Positions 44,655-53,872 are shown, numbered from the stretch's first letter. The stretch is DNA of 64,000 bases from Streptomyces sp. CB02009 (GCF_001905825.1 NZ_LIVV01000002.1:1120441-1184440), one strand, 5' to 3'. Notes: generated by a model from the sequence alone, not told the origin. A program made the numbers and translations.

Positions 44655-45170
44655 ATGGAACACGACGAGGACAGGGACGTCCGGCTGGCCGAGGCGGTCG
44701 CACTGCGGGGACAGGGACACCGGGAAGAGGCCCGTGAGCGGCTCGTCGCCCTCGCCGCGCGGCATCCGGAGGACGCGGAGGTCGCTTACCAGACGGCCTG
44801 GGCGCACGACGTCCTCGGTCTGGAGAAGGAGGCCGTGCCGTACTACGAACGCGCCCTCGCGGGCGGCGGCGCGGGCCCCGGGCTCACCCCCGAGGACCGG
44901 CGCGGGGCGCTCCTCGGCCTCGGCAGCACCTATCGCGTCCTCGGCCGCTACGACGACTCCGTGGCCCTCCTGAGCGGTGCGGTGGAGGAGTTTCCGGAGG
45001 AGGGCTCCCTGCGGACCTTCCTCGCGATGGCCCTCTACAACACCGGCCGGCACCACGAGTCGACCCGGCTGCTGCTCCGCCTGCTCGCCGCCACCAGCGA
45101 CGACCCGTCCGTACGGACGTACCGCAAGGCCATCGAGCACTACGCGGAGGACCTCGACGCGATCGAGTGA
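44655..45170 (+). CDS. Tetratricopeptide repeat protein
   Basis: Helical TPR protein of 171 residues. Repeats are visible as LAEAVALRGQGHREEARERLVALAARHPEDAEVAYQTAWAHDVLGLEKEAVPYYERAL, then LGLGSTYRVLGRYDDSVALLSGAVEEFPEEGSLRTFLAMALYNTGRHHESTRLLLRLLA. This is a scaffold fold of the TPR_5 type common in actinobacteria. ATG 44655 is clear. It has no signal peptide. The partner is unknown; the neighbours are divergent or convergent and give no hint. Confidence 0.88.
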   Translation: MEHDEDRDVRLAEAVALRGQGHREEARERLVALAARHPEDAEVAYQTAWAHDVLGLEKEAVPYYERALAGGGAGPGLTPEDRRGALLGLGSTYRVLGRYDDSVALLSGAVEEFPEEGSLRTFLAMALYNTGRHHESTRLLLRLLAATSDDPSVRTYRKAIEHYAEDLDAIE

Positions 45171-45258
45171 GGCGAGGGCGGTCCCGTGCGCCTGCGACCG
45201 CCCCCCGTCGCCGGTTCACCGCCGGGGAGCCGTCGCGCCGGTCAGTCGTTGACCGCCG

Positions 45259-45576
45259 TCAGTCGTTCACCGCCGTCAGGAGGACCACCGCGTCGTCCAG
45301 GGCGGTGATCCCGTGCCGTTCCCTGAGCATCCGCAGCGTGCCCGTCGACAGCTCCTCCGCCCGGCCCGCCATCGTCAGGTTCACCCGGCCCCGCAGCACC
45401 TGGAGGCTCGCCGCCGGCGGCGCGTTGTGCTCGTCCAGGGACGTGCCCGCCGTCAGGGCGATGACGGACTGCCGGAGCACCCCGTCGTGCATGATCAGGT
45501 GGGCGCTGCGCCCGTGCGGCGCGGTGCGGGCCGCGGCCATGTGCTCGTCGGCCAGGGCGATGAGGTCCAGCTTCAT
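45259..45576 (-). CDS. Small cupin-domain protein
   Basis: Single-domain cupin of 105 residues: HGRSAHLIMHDGVLRQSVIALTAGTSLDEHNAPPAASLQVLRGRVNLTMAGRAEELSTGTLRMLRERHGITALDDAVVLLT. The glutamate and histidines of a metal-binding cupin are partly present. It overlaps the upstream MFS transporter gene by four bases (ATGA), so the two are co-translated. Role unknown; perhaps a metabolite-handling partner of the transporter. Confidence 0.86.
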   Translation of the reverse strand: MKLDLIALADEHMAAARTAPHGRSAHLIMHDGVLRQSVIALTAGTSLDEHNAPPAASLQVLRGRVNLTMAGRAEELSTGTLRMLRERHGITALDDAVVLLTAVND

Positions 45577-46847
45577 GACTCTCCCTGCGGGATGCGCGGG
45601 CGGATACCCCCAGCGTCCCGTGTGCCGTCCGGGACGCAACTCGGGACCGGCTGTCCGGAACGCGCCACCACGATCCCTCCGGCGGCGAGGAACACCCCGG
45701 CGGCGAGCAGCGCGGCGGACCAGCCGTGCTCCGCGTACAGCCAGGACCCGGCGAAGGAGCCGAGCGCCCCGCCGCCGAAGGTGGCGAGCATGAAGACCGT
45801 GTTCACCCGCGCGGCCACCTCCCGGCCGATCCCGAAGATCCTCGCCTGGTTGGCCACCTGGCCGGAGCTGACTCCCGCCACCAGCAGGTTCGCCCCGACG
45901 ACCAGGCCCACGGGGGAGTACGGGAGCAGGGCGGCCACACCGAGCCCGAGCCCCGCCAGCCCCAGGCCCGCGGCGCCCACCGGACCCGCCCCGTACCGGT
46001 CGGTGAGCGGCCCCGCCGTCGCCGAGAGCAGCGCGGCCGGCAGGGTCAGCACCCCGAAGAGTCCTGCCGCGCCCGGCCCGTACCCCAGCGGCGGCGCCGC
46101 CAGGTGGAAGGCGAGCACCGCCCAGAAGACGCTGAACGCGGCGAAGACGCAGGCCCCGAGCGCGGCCGAGACCCGCAGTGCGCGATGGGACGCCAGGAGC
46201 CCGGGCAGCCCGGCGAGGAGCCCGGCGTACGAGGTGCGGCCGCGTGCGCCCAGCCGCTCGGGCAGTCTGCGCGGCAAGACGCAGAGCAGGGCCGCCGTCG
46301 CCACGGCGGCCACGAGGTAGGCCGCCCGCCAGCTGCCGCTCGCCTCGGTGACGGCGCCCGAGACCGTGCGGGAGAGGGTCGAGCCCAGCGTGAGCCCGAG
46401 ACCCACGAGCCCCACGGTCCTGCCCCGCCGCCCGGGGCCCGCCAGCACGGCCGCCACCGGGGTGAGGATCTGCGGGAGGACCGTCGTCGTGGACAGCGCG
46501 AGCGTCGCGAGCGCCAGCGTGACCACGCCGGGCGACGCCGCCGCGACGAGCAGCGCGGCCGTCGTGAGGGCGAGCAGCACCGAGGTCAGGCGTCGGAGCC
46601 GCGCCGTGTCGGCCAACGGGACGAGCAGCAGGATGCCGAGCGCGTACCCGATCTGCGCGGCCGTGGCGACGAGTCCCGCCGTCCGCTCCGTGACGTCGAG
46701 GCCCCGGGCGACAGCGGCGAGGAGCGGCTGCGGGAAGTAGATGTTGGCGACGGTGACGGCGCCGGCGAAGGCGAAGAGCGGGACGTCCACCTTCACGGGC
46801 CGCGCGGACGCGACGGAGGGGGACGGGTCGGTGGTGCGAGGGTCCAC
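45573..46847 (-). CDS. MFS transporter (12-helix efflux type)
   Basis: Major facilitator with about 12 membrane helices, 424 residues. The N-terminal half shows FAFAGAVTVANIYFPQPLLAAVARGLDVTERTAGLVATAAQIGYALGILLLVPLAD (motif A region) and the sequence TVGLVGLGLTLGSTLSRTVSGAV; the second half has GPLTDRYGAGPVGAAGLGL and LVAGVSSGQVANQARIFGIG. It is of the type that exports small molecules. GTG 46847 follows a GGAAGAG site. It forms an operon with the cupin gene and is divergent from a LysR regulator, across a LysR box. Confidence 0.9.
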   Translation of the reverse strand: MDPRTTDPSPSVASARPVKVDVPLFAFAGAVTVANIYFPQPLLAAVARGLDVTERTAGLVATAAQIGYALGILLLVPLADTARLRRLTSVLLALTTAALLVAAASPGVVTLALATLALSTTTVLPQILTPVAAVLAGPGRRGRTVGLVGLGLTLGSTLSRTVSGAVTEASGSWRAAYLVAAVATAALLCVLPRRLPERLGARGRTSYAGLLAGLPGLLASHRALRVSAALGACVFAAFSVFWAVLAFHLAAPPLGYGPGAAGLFGVLTLPAALLSATAGPLTDRYGAGPVGAAGLGLAGLGLGVAALLPYSPVGLVVGANLLVAGVSSGQVANQARIFGIGREVAARVNTVFMLATFGGGALGSFAGSWLYAEHGWSAALLAAGVFLAAGGIVVARSGQPVPSCVPDGTRDAGGIRPRIPQGES

Positions 46848-46930
46848 GGAGTCTCTTCCGTACAGGGGAGGGAATGCCTCCAGGCTCCCCGCCGCCGCCC
46901 AGGCGGAACAAGCTGTCATCATGAAACCGG

Positions 46931-46949
46931 CGTTGAGCCAGACTCAACG
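46931..46949. promoter_or_regulatory. LysR-type operator (T-N11-A dyad)
   Basis: Perfect 7-bp dyad CGTTGAG-ccaga-CTCAACG in the divergent region between the MFS-cupin operon and the LysR gene. It contains T-N11-A (T46934, A46946), the classic LysR box. Probably bound by the adjacent LysR protein to control both directions. Confidence 0.8.
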
Positions 46950-46998
46950 ATCAGGTGGCGGAAACGAACGATCAGGCGGCGGAGAAGACGGAGGCCCG

Positions 46999-47895
46999 GT
47001 GCTCGAACGGTACGAACTGGAAACGTTCCTCACGCTCGCCCAGGAGCTCCACTTCGGACGCACCGGCGAGCGCCTCGGCGTCTCCACCGGCCGCGTCAGC
47101 CAGACCGTGAAGAAGCTGGAGCGCCGCGTCGGCACCCCGCTCTTCGCCCGCACCAGCCGCAGCGTCGTCCTCACCCCGGTCGGTCTGCGCCTGTACGAGG
47201 ACCTCCTGCCCGCCTACCAGCAGCTGCGCACCGCCATGGAGCGCGCCACCGGGGCCGGCCGCGGCGTCCACGGGCGACTGCGGGCCGGCTTCGGTACCCC
47301 CTGGGACGCCGAGCTGCTCACGGCGGCGGCCGACGCCCTCGTCGGCCGCCGTCCCGGCTGCGAGATCACCGTCCGCGAGGTGCCCCTCGACGGCGGAGTC
47401 CGGCCCCTCCAGGACGGCGAGCTCGACATCCAGTTCGCCGCCTTCCCCGTGCGCGAACCGGAACTGACCACCGGTCCCGTGGTCGTCCGCGACGACCGGG
47501 TCCTGCTGCTGCCCGCGGCCCACCCGCTCGCCGGACGCCCGTCCCTCGGTCTGGAGGACCTGGCCGGGCTGCCGCTGATCACCCCCGGTGGTGCCCACCC
47601 GCGCCACTGGCTCGACCACCACTACCCCCGGCACACCCCGTCCGGAGCGGCCGTCCCGCGGGGCCCGGTCGCGGCCACCTGGCAGGAGGTCCTCTCCCAT
47701 GTGACGGCGGGCCGGGGCGTCACCCCGGGCGCGGCCCAGGGCGCCCGCTACCACCCGAGACCCGGCATCGCCTACGTCCCCCTGCGGGACGCGCCGCCCC
47801 TCGAGTACGGCCTGGTCTGGCCCACCGCCGCCGAATCCGCCCTGATAAGGGAGTTCGTGGCGGCGGTCGGCACCGTACGGGTACGGGAGGCCTGA
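46999..47895 (+). CDS. LysR-family transcriptional regulator
   Basis: LysR regulator of 298 residues. The N-terminal helix-turn-helix is LETFLTLAQELHFGRTGERLGVSTGRVSQTVKKLERRVGTPLFARTSRSVVLTPVGLRLYED; the rest is the substrate-binding domain (LRAGFGTPWDAELLTAAADALVGRRPGCEITV). GTG 46999 follows GGAGG and fits the family start; earlier in-frame residues are low complexity. It is divergent from the MFS-cupin operon, its likely target, with a LysR box between. The inducer is unknown. Confidence 0.93.
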   Translation: MLERYELETFLTLAQELHFGRTGERLGVSTGRVSQTVKKLERRVGTPLFARTSRSVVLTPVGLRLYEDLLPAYQQLRTAMERATGAGRGVHGRLRAGFGTPWDAELLTAAADALVGRRPGCEITVREVPLDGGVRPLQDGELDIQFAAFPVREPELTTGPVVVRDDRVLLLPAAHPLAGRPSLGLEDLAGLPLITPGGAHPRHWLDHHYPRHTPSGAAVPRGPVAATWQEVLSHVTAGRGVTPGAAQGARYHPRPGIAYVPLRDAPPLEYGLVWPTAAESALIREFVAAVGTVRVREA

Positions 47896-47905
47896 TCCCG
47901 ACCGT

Positions 47906-49246
47906 TCAGTCCCCGCCGCGGGGGACGAGCGCGCCCGTCAGATGGTCGTACGCCACGTGCGCGTGCAGCCGGACAGCGGTGACGAGCGTGTCGTCGTCCG
48001 CGTAGAAGCCGGGGTTGTGGTTGGTCACCAGACCGCGCCCGCCGGGCTCCGGAACCGGCCGCCCGGACCCGTCCAGAAGGGCGTCCTGGACGCCGAGCAT
48101 CACGTACAGGCCGCCGAAGCGGCTCACGAGCTCGGAGACGTCGTCGTACCCGAGCGTCGCGCCCGCCTCCAGCACGCGCTCCCCGCCCACCACATGGCGG
48201 AAGGTCGGAAGGCCCGCCTCCACCCAGGGCGCGCTGTTGTGCACGGGCGGTACGTGCTGCAGGTACTCCACCGTGGCCGTCGCCCCGAACGCCGCCGCCG
48301 AGTGCTCCGCGAGCACCGTGAGGCGCTGCTCGACCCGCGCCATGTCGGACTCCACCGCGCACCGGACCGTGCCCCACAGCGTCACCGTCTGCCCGACGAT
48401 GTTGAAGCGGCCGACGTCCTCGATGTGCCCGATGGAGACCGTGACCGGGTCGAACGCCGACACCTGCCGGTACAGCTGGCCGATGCCCGTCAGGACCGCC
48501 CCCACCGCGGGCATCGGATCGACGCCCTCCCACGGGGTGGAACCGTGGGTCTGCTTCCCGGTGACGACGATGCGGACGAGGGCGGAGGCACCGTACTGAT
48601 TGCCGATCCGGTAGCCCACGTACCCCTTCGGATGCGGAGTCACATGCAGCCCGAACGCCATCGTCGGCACCGGGTCGGCGAACGCGCCCGCCTCGACCAT
48701 CGCCCGCGCCCCGCCCTCCTCCGTGACCGGCGGGCCCTCCTCGGCGGGCTGGAAGACGAAGAGCACGGTGCCCGGCAGCCGGTCCCGCACTCCCGCGAGG
48801 ACCGTCGCCGCGCCGAGCAGCGCCGCCGTGTGGCAGTCGTGCCCACAGGCGTGCGAGACGGGGAAGGGGCCGCCCGGGTACGCGCCGTCGACCACCTCGG
48901 AGGCGAAGTCCGCCCCGCACAGGTCCTGGACCGGCAGCGCGTCCATGTCCGCCCGCAGCGCCACGACCCGCTCGCCCGCGACCCCGCCGCGCAGCACGCC
49001 CACCACCCCGTGCCCGGCGATCCCGGTACGGACCTCGTCGAGGCCGAGCGAGCGCAGGTGGTCCGCCACCAGGCCGGCGGTGTTCACCTCGCGGTTGGAC
49101 AGCTCCGGAAACCGGTGCAGGTGGTGCCGCCAGGCCACCACCTGATCCGCCACCTCGGCCGCCCGTTCGTCCAGTTCGTCATGGATCGCCTCGCCGCCCA
49201 ACGTGACTCCCTGTCGTTCCGGCCGACGTCGATCGGCCGTGGCCAT
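47906..49246 (-). CDS. M20-family amidohydrolase
   Basis: Cytoplasmic dinuclear-metal amidohydrolase of 446 residues that would cleave an acyl or peptide amide. Metal-binding and catalytic segments: ALRADMDALPV, VSHACGHDCHTAALLGAA, FVFQPAEEG, GLHVTPHPKG, the dimerisation loop with TGKQTHGSTPWEGVDP, and NHNPGFYADDDTL at the end. It resembles hippurate hydrolase/IAA-amino acid hydrolase enzymes. ATG 49246 is used; TTG 49201 with GGGAG upstream is a plausible shorter start. It is convergent with the LysR gene. Confidence 0.9.
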   Translation of the reverse strand: MATADRRRPERQGVTLGGEAIHDELDERAAEVADQVVAWRHHLHRFPELSNREVNTAGLVADHLRSLGLDEVRTGIAGHGVVGVLRGGVAGERVVALRADMDALPVQDLCGADFASEVVDGAYPGGPFPVSHACGHDCHTAALLGAATVLAGVRDRLPGTVLFVFQPAEEGPPVTEEGGARAMVEAGAFADPVPTMAFGLHVTPHPKGYVGYRIGNQYGASALVRIVVTGKQTHGSTPWEGVDPMPAVGAVLTGIGQLYRQVSAFDPVTVSIGHIEDVGRFNIVGQTVTLWGTVRCAVESDMARVEQRLTVLAEHSAAAFGATATVEYLQHVPPVHNSAPWVEAGLPTFRHVVGGERVLEAGATLGYDDVSELVSRFGGLYVMLGVQDALLDGSGRPVPEPGGRGLVTNHNPGFYADDDTLVTAVRLHAHVAYDHLTGALVPRGGD

Positions 49247-49407
49247 GGGGTACGTGCTCCACCAGGCTGCCATCCCGGGCGGCACCGGGCACCGTCCCGG
49301 CGCACACCCGCCCCACCCGACCGCACCAGATCGCATCCGAACGGTCGTCGGTCGTGAGGTCGCCGGGCCGATTTCCTGGACGACCGTCCCCTCGCCGGGA
49401 CGACCGG

Positions 49408-50814
49408 CTAACCGATCGTCACCACGCGCGCCCAGTCGGGCGGCGTGTCCGGCTCGTAGTCGGGATCGTTCTCCCTCCACGAACGGCCGCGCGACCCGTC
49501 ACGGCGGAACAGCCCCACCACCGTCCGGCACGCCGGACGCTCGGACGGCCAGGGCGTCTGGCCGTCCGTCAGGACCACGACGACGTCGGGCCGGGGCGCC
49601 GTCCGCAGCGCCCGGGAGAAGCCCGTACGGAGGTCCGTCCCGCCGCCGCCCACCAAGGGGATGCCCTCGGCACGGCACAGCGGATGCACGGTGCGGGCCG
49701 CCGCGTCGCACGACATCACGGTCACCAGGTCGCGACGCCCGCCCACGGCCCGGGAGATCGCCGCCACTTCCAGGAGCGCGCCGCCCAGCTCCGCGTCGCT
49801 CACCGACCCGGACGTGTCCACGATCACCGACACCCGGGGCGGCCTGCGCCGGAGACTCGGCAGCACGGCACCCGGCAGCCCCGCCGAGCGCCGCGACGGC
49901 CGGCCGTACGAGTAGTCCTCACCCGCGCCGGAGGCGGAGGCCGCCGAACGGACCGCCGCCCCCAGGAGGTCCCGCCACGGCTGCGGCGGGTGGAAGACCT
50001 CCTCGGCCCAGCGCTTCCACCCCGCCGGAGCGTTCCCCGGGCGGCCCTTCACGGCCTGCGCCACCCGAAAGCGGACGGCGTCCTGCTGCTGCCCGCTGAG
50101 GCCGTCCGCGCCCTCGGGCCCCAGATCCCACTCCCGTTCCAGACCGTCGGCACCGCTGCCGCAGTCGAGCCAGGCGAGGTGCTGCATGCCGGAGCCGAGG
50201 CCGATCCGGCGCAGGTAGTCCTCCATCAACTCGCCGGAGGCGAGCCCGAGGGAGCCCGGGGTGACCGCTCCCTCGGGCATGACGAGGCCGTCCCCGAACA
50301 CGTCGTCGTTGATCTCGCAGTCCGCCGCGATGTTCATCAGCAGCCTGGCGCCCGGGCCGGCCAGACCGCGCTCCCGGGCCACCCGGTCACCGCGCCCGTG
50401 GTGGTCGCGCAGGAGGTGCGACACCTCGTGGACCCACACCCCGGCGAGTTCCTCGACCGGTGTCCGGTTCACGAAGACCGGCGAGACGTAGCAGCGCCAG
50501 TGCCGGTCGACCGCCATCGTCGGCACCTGCCGGGACTCGACGACGTGCAGGGCGAAGAGCGCGGTCGCCAGATAGGGCCGGGCCCGGACGGCGTACAGGC
50601 GGGCGGCGAAGAGCTTGTCGAGGTCGAGCGCGCTCCCCGGACCGGGGCCCGGGTCGGCTCCCGCCCCCGCACCCGCGCTCGCACGCGCGCCCGTGCCTGC
50701 GCCCGTGTCCGTGCCCGCACCCTCGTCCGTGCCAGTGCCAGTGCCAGTGCCAGTGCTCGCATCCGGGACGGCGCCCGTGCCCGCATCGGCGCCCGTGCCC
50801 GTGGCCGTGCTCAT
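49408..50814 (-). CDS. DUF2201-type protein: HExxH metallopeptidase-like domain plus vWA domain
   Basis: Protein of 468 residues with two parts. A low-complexity Thr/Gly/Ala tail (1-60) precedes a putative metallopeptidase-like domain with H129-E-V-S-H133 (HExxH) and downstream NIAADCEIND, whose Glu could be the third ligand. The C-terminal vWA domain has a MIDAS D-T-S-G-S (near 328-333) and GGGGTDLRTGF and VVVLTDGQTPW. DUF2201 proteins commonly accompany MoxR ATPases. The start overlaps the stop of the MoxR gene by four bases. A chaperone-like or protein-remodelling role is inferred, not shown. Confidence 0.88.
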   Translation of the reverse strand: MSTATGTGADAGTGAVPDASTGTGTGTGTDEGAGTDTGAGTGARASAGAGAGADPGPGPGSALDLDKLFAARLYAVRARPYLATALFALHVVESRQVPTMAVDRHWRCYVSPVFVNRTPVEELAGVWVHEVSHLLRDHHGRGDRVARERGLAGPGARLLMNIAADCEINDDVFGDGLVMPEGAVTPGSLGLASGELMEDYLRRIGLGSGMQHLAWLDCGSGADGLEREWDLGPEGADGLSGQQQDAVRFRVAQAVKGRPGNAPAGWKRWAEEVFHPPQPWRDLLGAAVRSAASASGAGEDYSYGRPSRRSAGLPGAVLPSLRRRPPRVSVIVDTSGSVSDAELGGALLEVAAISRAVGGRRDLVTVMSCDAAARTVHPLCRAEGIPLVGGGGTDLRTGFSRALRTAPRPDVVVVLTDGQTPWPSERPACRTVVGLFRRDGSRGRSWRENDPDYEPDTPPDWARVVTIG

Positions 50815-52049
50815 CGTGCCCCCGCGGCGGAGGCCGCGCCGCTCGCGACCAGGCTCGCCGCCTCGTCCGCGCGCCGGGACATCGAGACCGCGCCCGCGAG
50901 CCGTTCGATGGCGGGCGGCACGTCCCACTCCGTACGGCGGAGTGCGGCGAGCGTGGTCGCGGGTACGACGACCAGATCCGGCGCGCCGGTCTCCGCCGCC
51001 CTCGCGAGCAGGGCCCAGGCAGCGTCCCAGCGGGCCTTCTCGGGGCGCGCCCCGACCGCCGCCACGACACCGTCGAGCGCGGCCTGGCGCAGGTCACCCC
51101 GCTCCGGCAGCTCCGCGCCGGCCGGGTCGGCGAGCAGCGTCTCGGGGTCCGGCAGGTCCATCCGGTCCAGACTCGCGAGGAGTTCGAGCCCCGGGCCGTC
51201 CCCCACCGTGCCCCTGACCAGGAGCGAGATCACCTCGCGGGAGGATCCGGCGGCGGTGGCGAAGGCGATGAGGTGCAGGCTCATCTCCCAGCTGCGGGGC
51301 GAGGGCCAGGCACCGCCCCGCCGGGTCTCCCCGCTGGGGAGCCGGTGCACGAGCGTGGGGCGGGTGGCGAGGAGGCCGCACACGGCGCGACGGGCGTAGT
51401 CCACGGCGTGCGGCAGGAGGTCCGGGTCGAGCCGGGGGAGTGTCGCCCGCGGCCAGGTGCCGCCGAGGCCGCGGACGACGACATCGTGGTCGTGGGTCCA
51501 CTGGAGGTGCACGAAGCGGTTGGCCAGCGGCGGACTCAGCTCCCAGCCGTCGGCGGCCGAGGCCCGCGGGTTGGCGGCGGCCACGATCCGCACTCCGGAG
51601 GGCAGTCGCAGGGCACCGACCCGCCGTTCCAGGACGAGCCGGAGCAGAGCCGCCTGTACCGCCGGCGGGGCCGTGGACAGCTCGTCGAGGAACAGCAGCC
51701 CGCGGCCGGCCCTGACGAGCCGTACCGCCCAGTCCGGCGGAGCCATGGGGACGCCCTGCTCGGCGGGGTTGTCGCCGATCACCGGGAGCCCCGAGAAGTC
51801 GGACGGCTCGTGCACGCTGGCGATCACCGTCGTCAGCGGGAGGTCCAGGGATTCGGCGAGCTGGGTCAGCGCGGCCGTCTTGCCGATGCCCGGCTCGCCC
51901 CAGAGGAGTACGGGCAGGTCGGCGGCGACCGCGAGGGTCAGGGCCTCCAGCTGGTCGTCGGGGCGCGGCTCGGTCGTGGAGTCGCGCAGCAGGGCGAGGA
52001 GTTCGTCGGCGACGTCGAGCTGGGCGGAGGAGGGGGAGCGCAAGGGCAT
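50811..52049 (-). CDS. MoxR-family AAA+ ATPase
   Basis: AAA+ chaperone-like ATPase of 412 residues. Walker A GEPGIGKTAA (51-60), Walker B LLFLDE (118-123), sensor 1 AAANP, and LANRFVHLQW (arginine-finger region). MoxR proteins usually activate or assemble other proteins with vWA partners. The stop overlaps the start of the HExxH/vWA gene by ATGA. It starts 111 bases after the third protein (52160-53641) ends, all on one strand, making a likely operon. Which client they act on is unknown. Confidence 0.93.
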   Translation of the reverse strand: MPLRSPSSAQLDVADELLALLRDSTTEPRPDDQLEALTLAVAADLPVLLWGEPGIGKTAALTQLAESLDLPLTTVIASVHEPSDFSGLPVIGDNPAEQGVPMAPPDWAVRLVRAGRGLLFLDELSTAPPAVQAALLRLVLERRVGALRLPSGVRIVAAANPRASAADGWELSPPLANRFVHLQWTHDHDVVVRGLGGTWPRATLPRLDPDLLPHAVDYARRAVCGLLATRPTLVHRLPSGETRRGGAWPSPRSWEMSLHLIAFATAAGSSREVISLLVRGTVGDGPGLELLASLDRMDLPDPETLLADPAGAELPERGDLRQAALDGVVAAVGARPEKARWDAAWALLARAAETGAPDLVVVPATTLAALRRTEWDVPPAIERLAGAVSMSRRADEAASLVASGAASAAGAR

Positions 52050-52159
52050 GAGTGATCACCTGTGGGTTCGTCGTCAGTGCGCCGGTACCGGCGCGACCGC
52101 CGGCACGAGCGGGATGAGGGATGCTCGCGGTACCGGTGTGTGGGCGGGTACCGCTGGGG

Positions 52160-53641
52160 TCAGCGGGTGTTGCTGTGGCGGGAGCGGGCGCGACGGCCCC
52201 TGGGGAGGTCCCTCGCGGGCAGCACGCGTCCCGGTCCCGGGCCGTAGAGGTCCGCCCGGTAGAGCCCGTACGCGATGCGCCGCCGGGCGGCCGACTCCAG
52301 GGCGTCGCGCAGCGCGCCGTTGCGCAGCGCGGCGCCGGGGCCGAGCAGGCCCTCGACGACGGCCAGCGCCCCGGCGGTGTCGCCGTGGTCCAGGCGCTCG
52401 CGGACACCCTCGAGACAGTCCGGACGGCGGTGGGCGTCGTCGATGGCCTGGAGACAGGGGAGGGGAGGCCCGCCCAACGCGACCAGGAGCTCCTCCCGCC
52501 GGATCTCGGCGGGGGTGTGGTCGAGCGGGGCGAGGACGCCGTCGGACAGGCCGATCCGGTGCCGGTTCCCGCGGCAGTCCACCGGACGCGGCCCGCCCGG
52601 CTGATCCCCGACCGTGGCGGGCCCGGTGGGCCGGTGGTCGGGTACGAGCGCCGAGGCGACCAGGGGATGCAGCCGACCGGGGTCGATCAGACCCGCGCGC
52701 AGCAGTTCCAGATCGGGCGGCACCCAGGTCGCGGCGTCGGGGAGCGTGGGCAGTGCCCGCGTCGCCGACGGCGGCATCACGGGAACCGCCGACACCGGCC
52801 CGCCGCCCGTCGGCACGTCGAGGACCAGCTGCCGCCGGCCCCCGAGCCGTACGCGGACGCGCCCGGAGTCCAGCCCTTCGGCCCCGAGCAGGATGACGGC
52901 CTCCGCCGCCCAGCGGTCGACGGCGCGGCGGGGTGCCTCCTGGTCCGGCCACGCCGGGTCGGCGCACGGTCCCGGCGGCGGACCGGCGCACGGCTCCGCG
53001 TCGGCCCCGGAACGGGCCCGCAGTTCGCCGCTGCGCCGCGCGTCCCAGAGGTGGCGGTGCAGGTCCAGGCGATAGCGCCGGCTCGGGCGCGGATGCGGAT
53101 GGCGGCGCTCGCCGTCCATGGAACGGGATTCGTCCCACAGCGCGAGGCTCATCCGCTGCCCGGCGTCCGCCCACGCGGGAGCGGTCCGCACCACGAGGTA
53201 CACCGTGCGGGAGACGAGGTCCCCCTCGTTATCGCGTGCCACGTCGTCGCGTGCCACGTCGTCGCGTGCCGCGGCGCCGCGTCCTGCGGCGCCCGTCGAG
53301 ACGCCGGTCGAGACCGAGTAGCGTGCCAGGGGGACGGTGAGTCCCGGGCGCAGGACTCCGTCGGGGGAGATCCGCGGCATGTGCCAGCGCAGCAGGTCGG
53401 GGGCGAGTCCCCGGAGATCCGCTCTGACCAGGGCGGCGAGTTCCCGCCCGTAGGAACGGGCGGCGGAGCGGAGGTCGAGATCGACGTCGATGCCGGCGGC
53501 GGCGCAGGCGCCCGCCCAGTCACCGGCGGTGCGCCGGAGTCCGGCGGTCTCGATCATGGAGGGCGGCACGGCGAACTCGCGCACGCGCAGCCAGAGGGAA
53601 AGGCGGTTGTCGTCGTCCGCGGTATGAGTGAGCATCAGCAC
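52160..53641 (-). CDS. Unrecognised protein linked to the MoxR/vWA genes
   Basis: Protein of 493 residues, first gene of the probable MoxR/vWA operon. I do not recognise a family. It has an alternating hydrophobic N-terminal part (LSLWLRVREFAVPPSMIETAGLRRTAGDWAGACAAAGIDVDLD ... RSYGRELAALVRADLRGLAPDLLRWHMPRI), a middle region resembling an actinobacterial globular domain (TVYLVVRTAPAWADAGQRMSLALWDESRSM), and two later helical parts. A short repeat R-D-D-V-A lies near 125-137. No signal peptide or membrane helix. It probably functions with the two downstream proteins; specificity or substrate recognition is a guess. Confidence 0.7.
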   Translation of the reverse strand: MLMLTHTADDDNRLSLWLRVREFAVPPSMIETAGLRRTAGDWAGACAAAGIDVDLDLRSAARSYGRELAALVRADLRGLAPDLLRWHMPRISPDGVLRPGLTVPLARYSVSTGVSTGAAGRGAAARDDVARDDVARDNEGDLVSRTVYLVVRTAPAWADAGQRMSLALWDESRSMDGERRHPHPRPSRRYRLDLHRHLWDARRSGELRARSGADAEPCAGPPPGPCADPAWPDQEAPRRAVDRWAAEAVILLGAEGLDSGRVRVRLGGRRQLVLDVPTGGGPVSAVPVMPPSATRALPTLPDAATWVPPDLELLRAGLIDPGRLHPLVASALVPDHRPTGPATVGDQPGGPRPVDCRGNRHRIGLSDGVLAPLDHTPAEIRREELLVALGGPPLPCLQAIDDAHRRPDCLEGVRERLDHGDTAGALAVVEGLLGPGAALRNGALRDALESAARRRIAYGLYRADLYGPGPGRVLPARDLPRGRRARSRHSNTR

Positions 53642-53768
53642 TCACCTTGCGCGGACGGGACCCCCGATCTGATAGCAGCGTAGGTCGTCATCACGATGAT
53701 CGTATCGAGGGCCGCGCACCGGGACCAGGGGTTTTCCCGGAGGCTCCGCGGGCCGGGCCGTGAGACCC

Positions 53769-53872
53769 GGGGCCCGGCCGCCGAAGTCCGGGGCCCGAAC
53801 GGGCAAGCCCGGGGCGCGGCCGGGAAGCCGGGGGCCCGGCCGCCGAAGTCCGGGCCCGACCGGGAAAGCCCG
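53769..53872. repeat. Two GC-rich direct repeats upstream of the MoxR operon's neighbour
   Basis: A block of about 43 bases beginning GGGGCCCGGCCGCCGAAGTC occurs at 53769-53811 and again, slightly diverged, at 53831-53872. It fills much of the 243-base gap between the unrecognised gene (52160-53641) and the acyl-CoA dehydrogenase gene. No coding sequence was seen in the gap. Confidence 0.7.
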
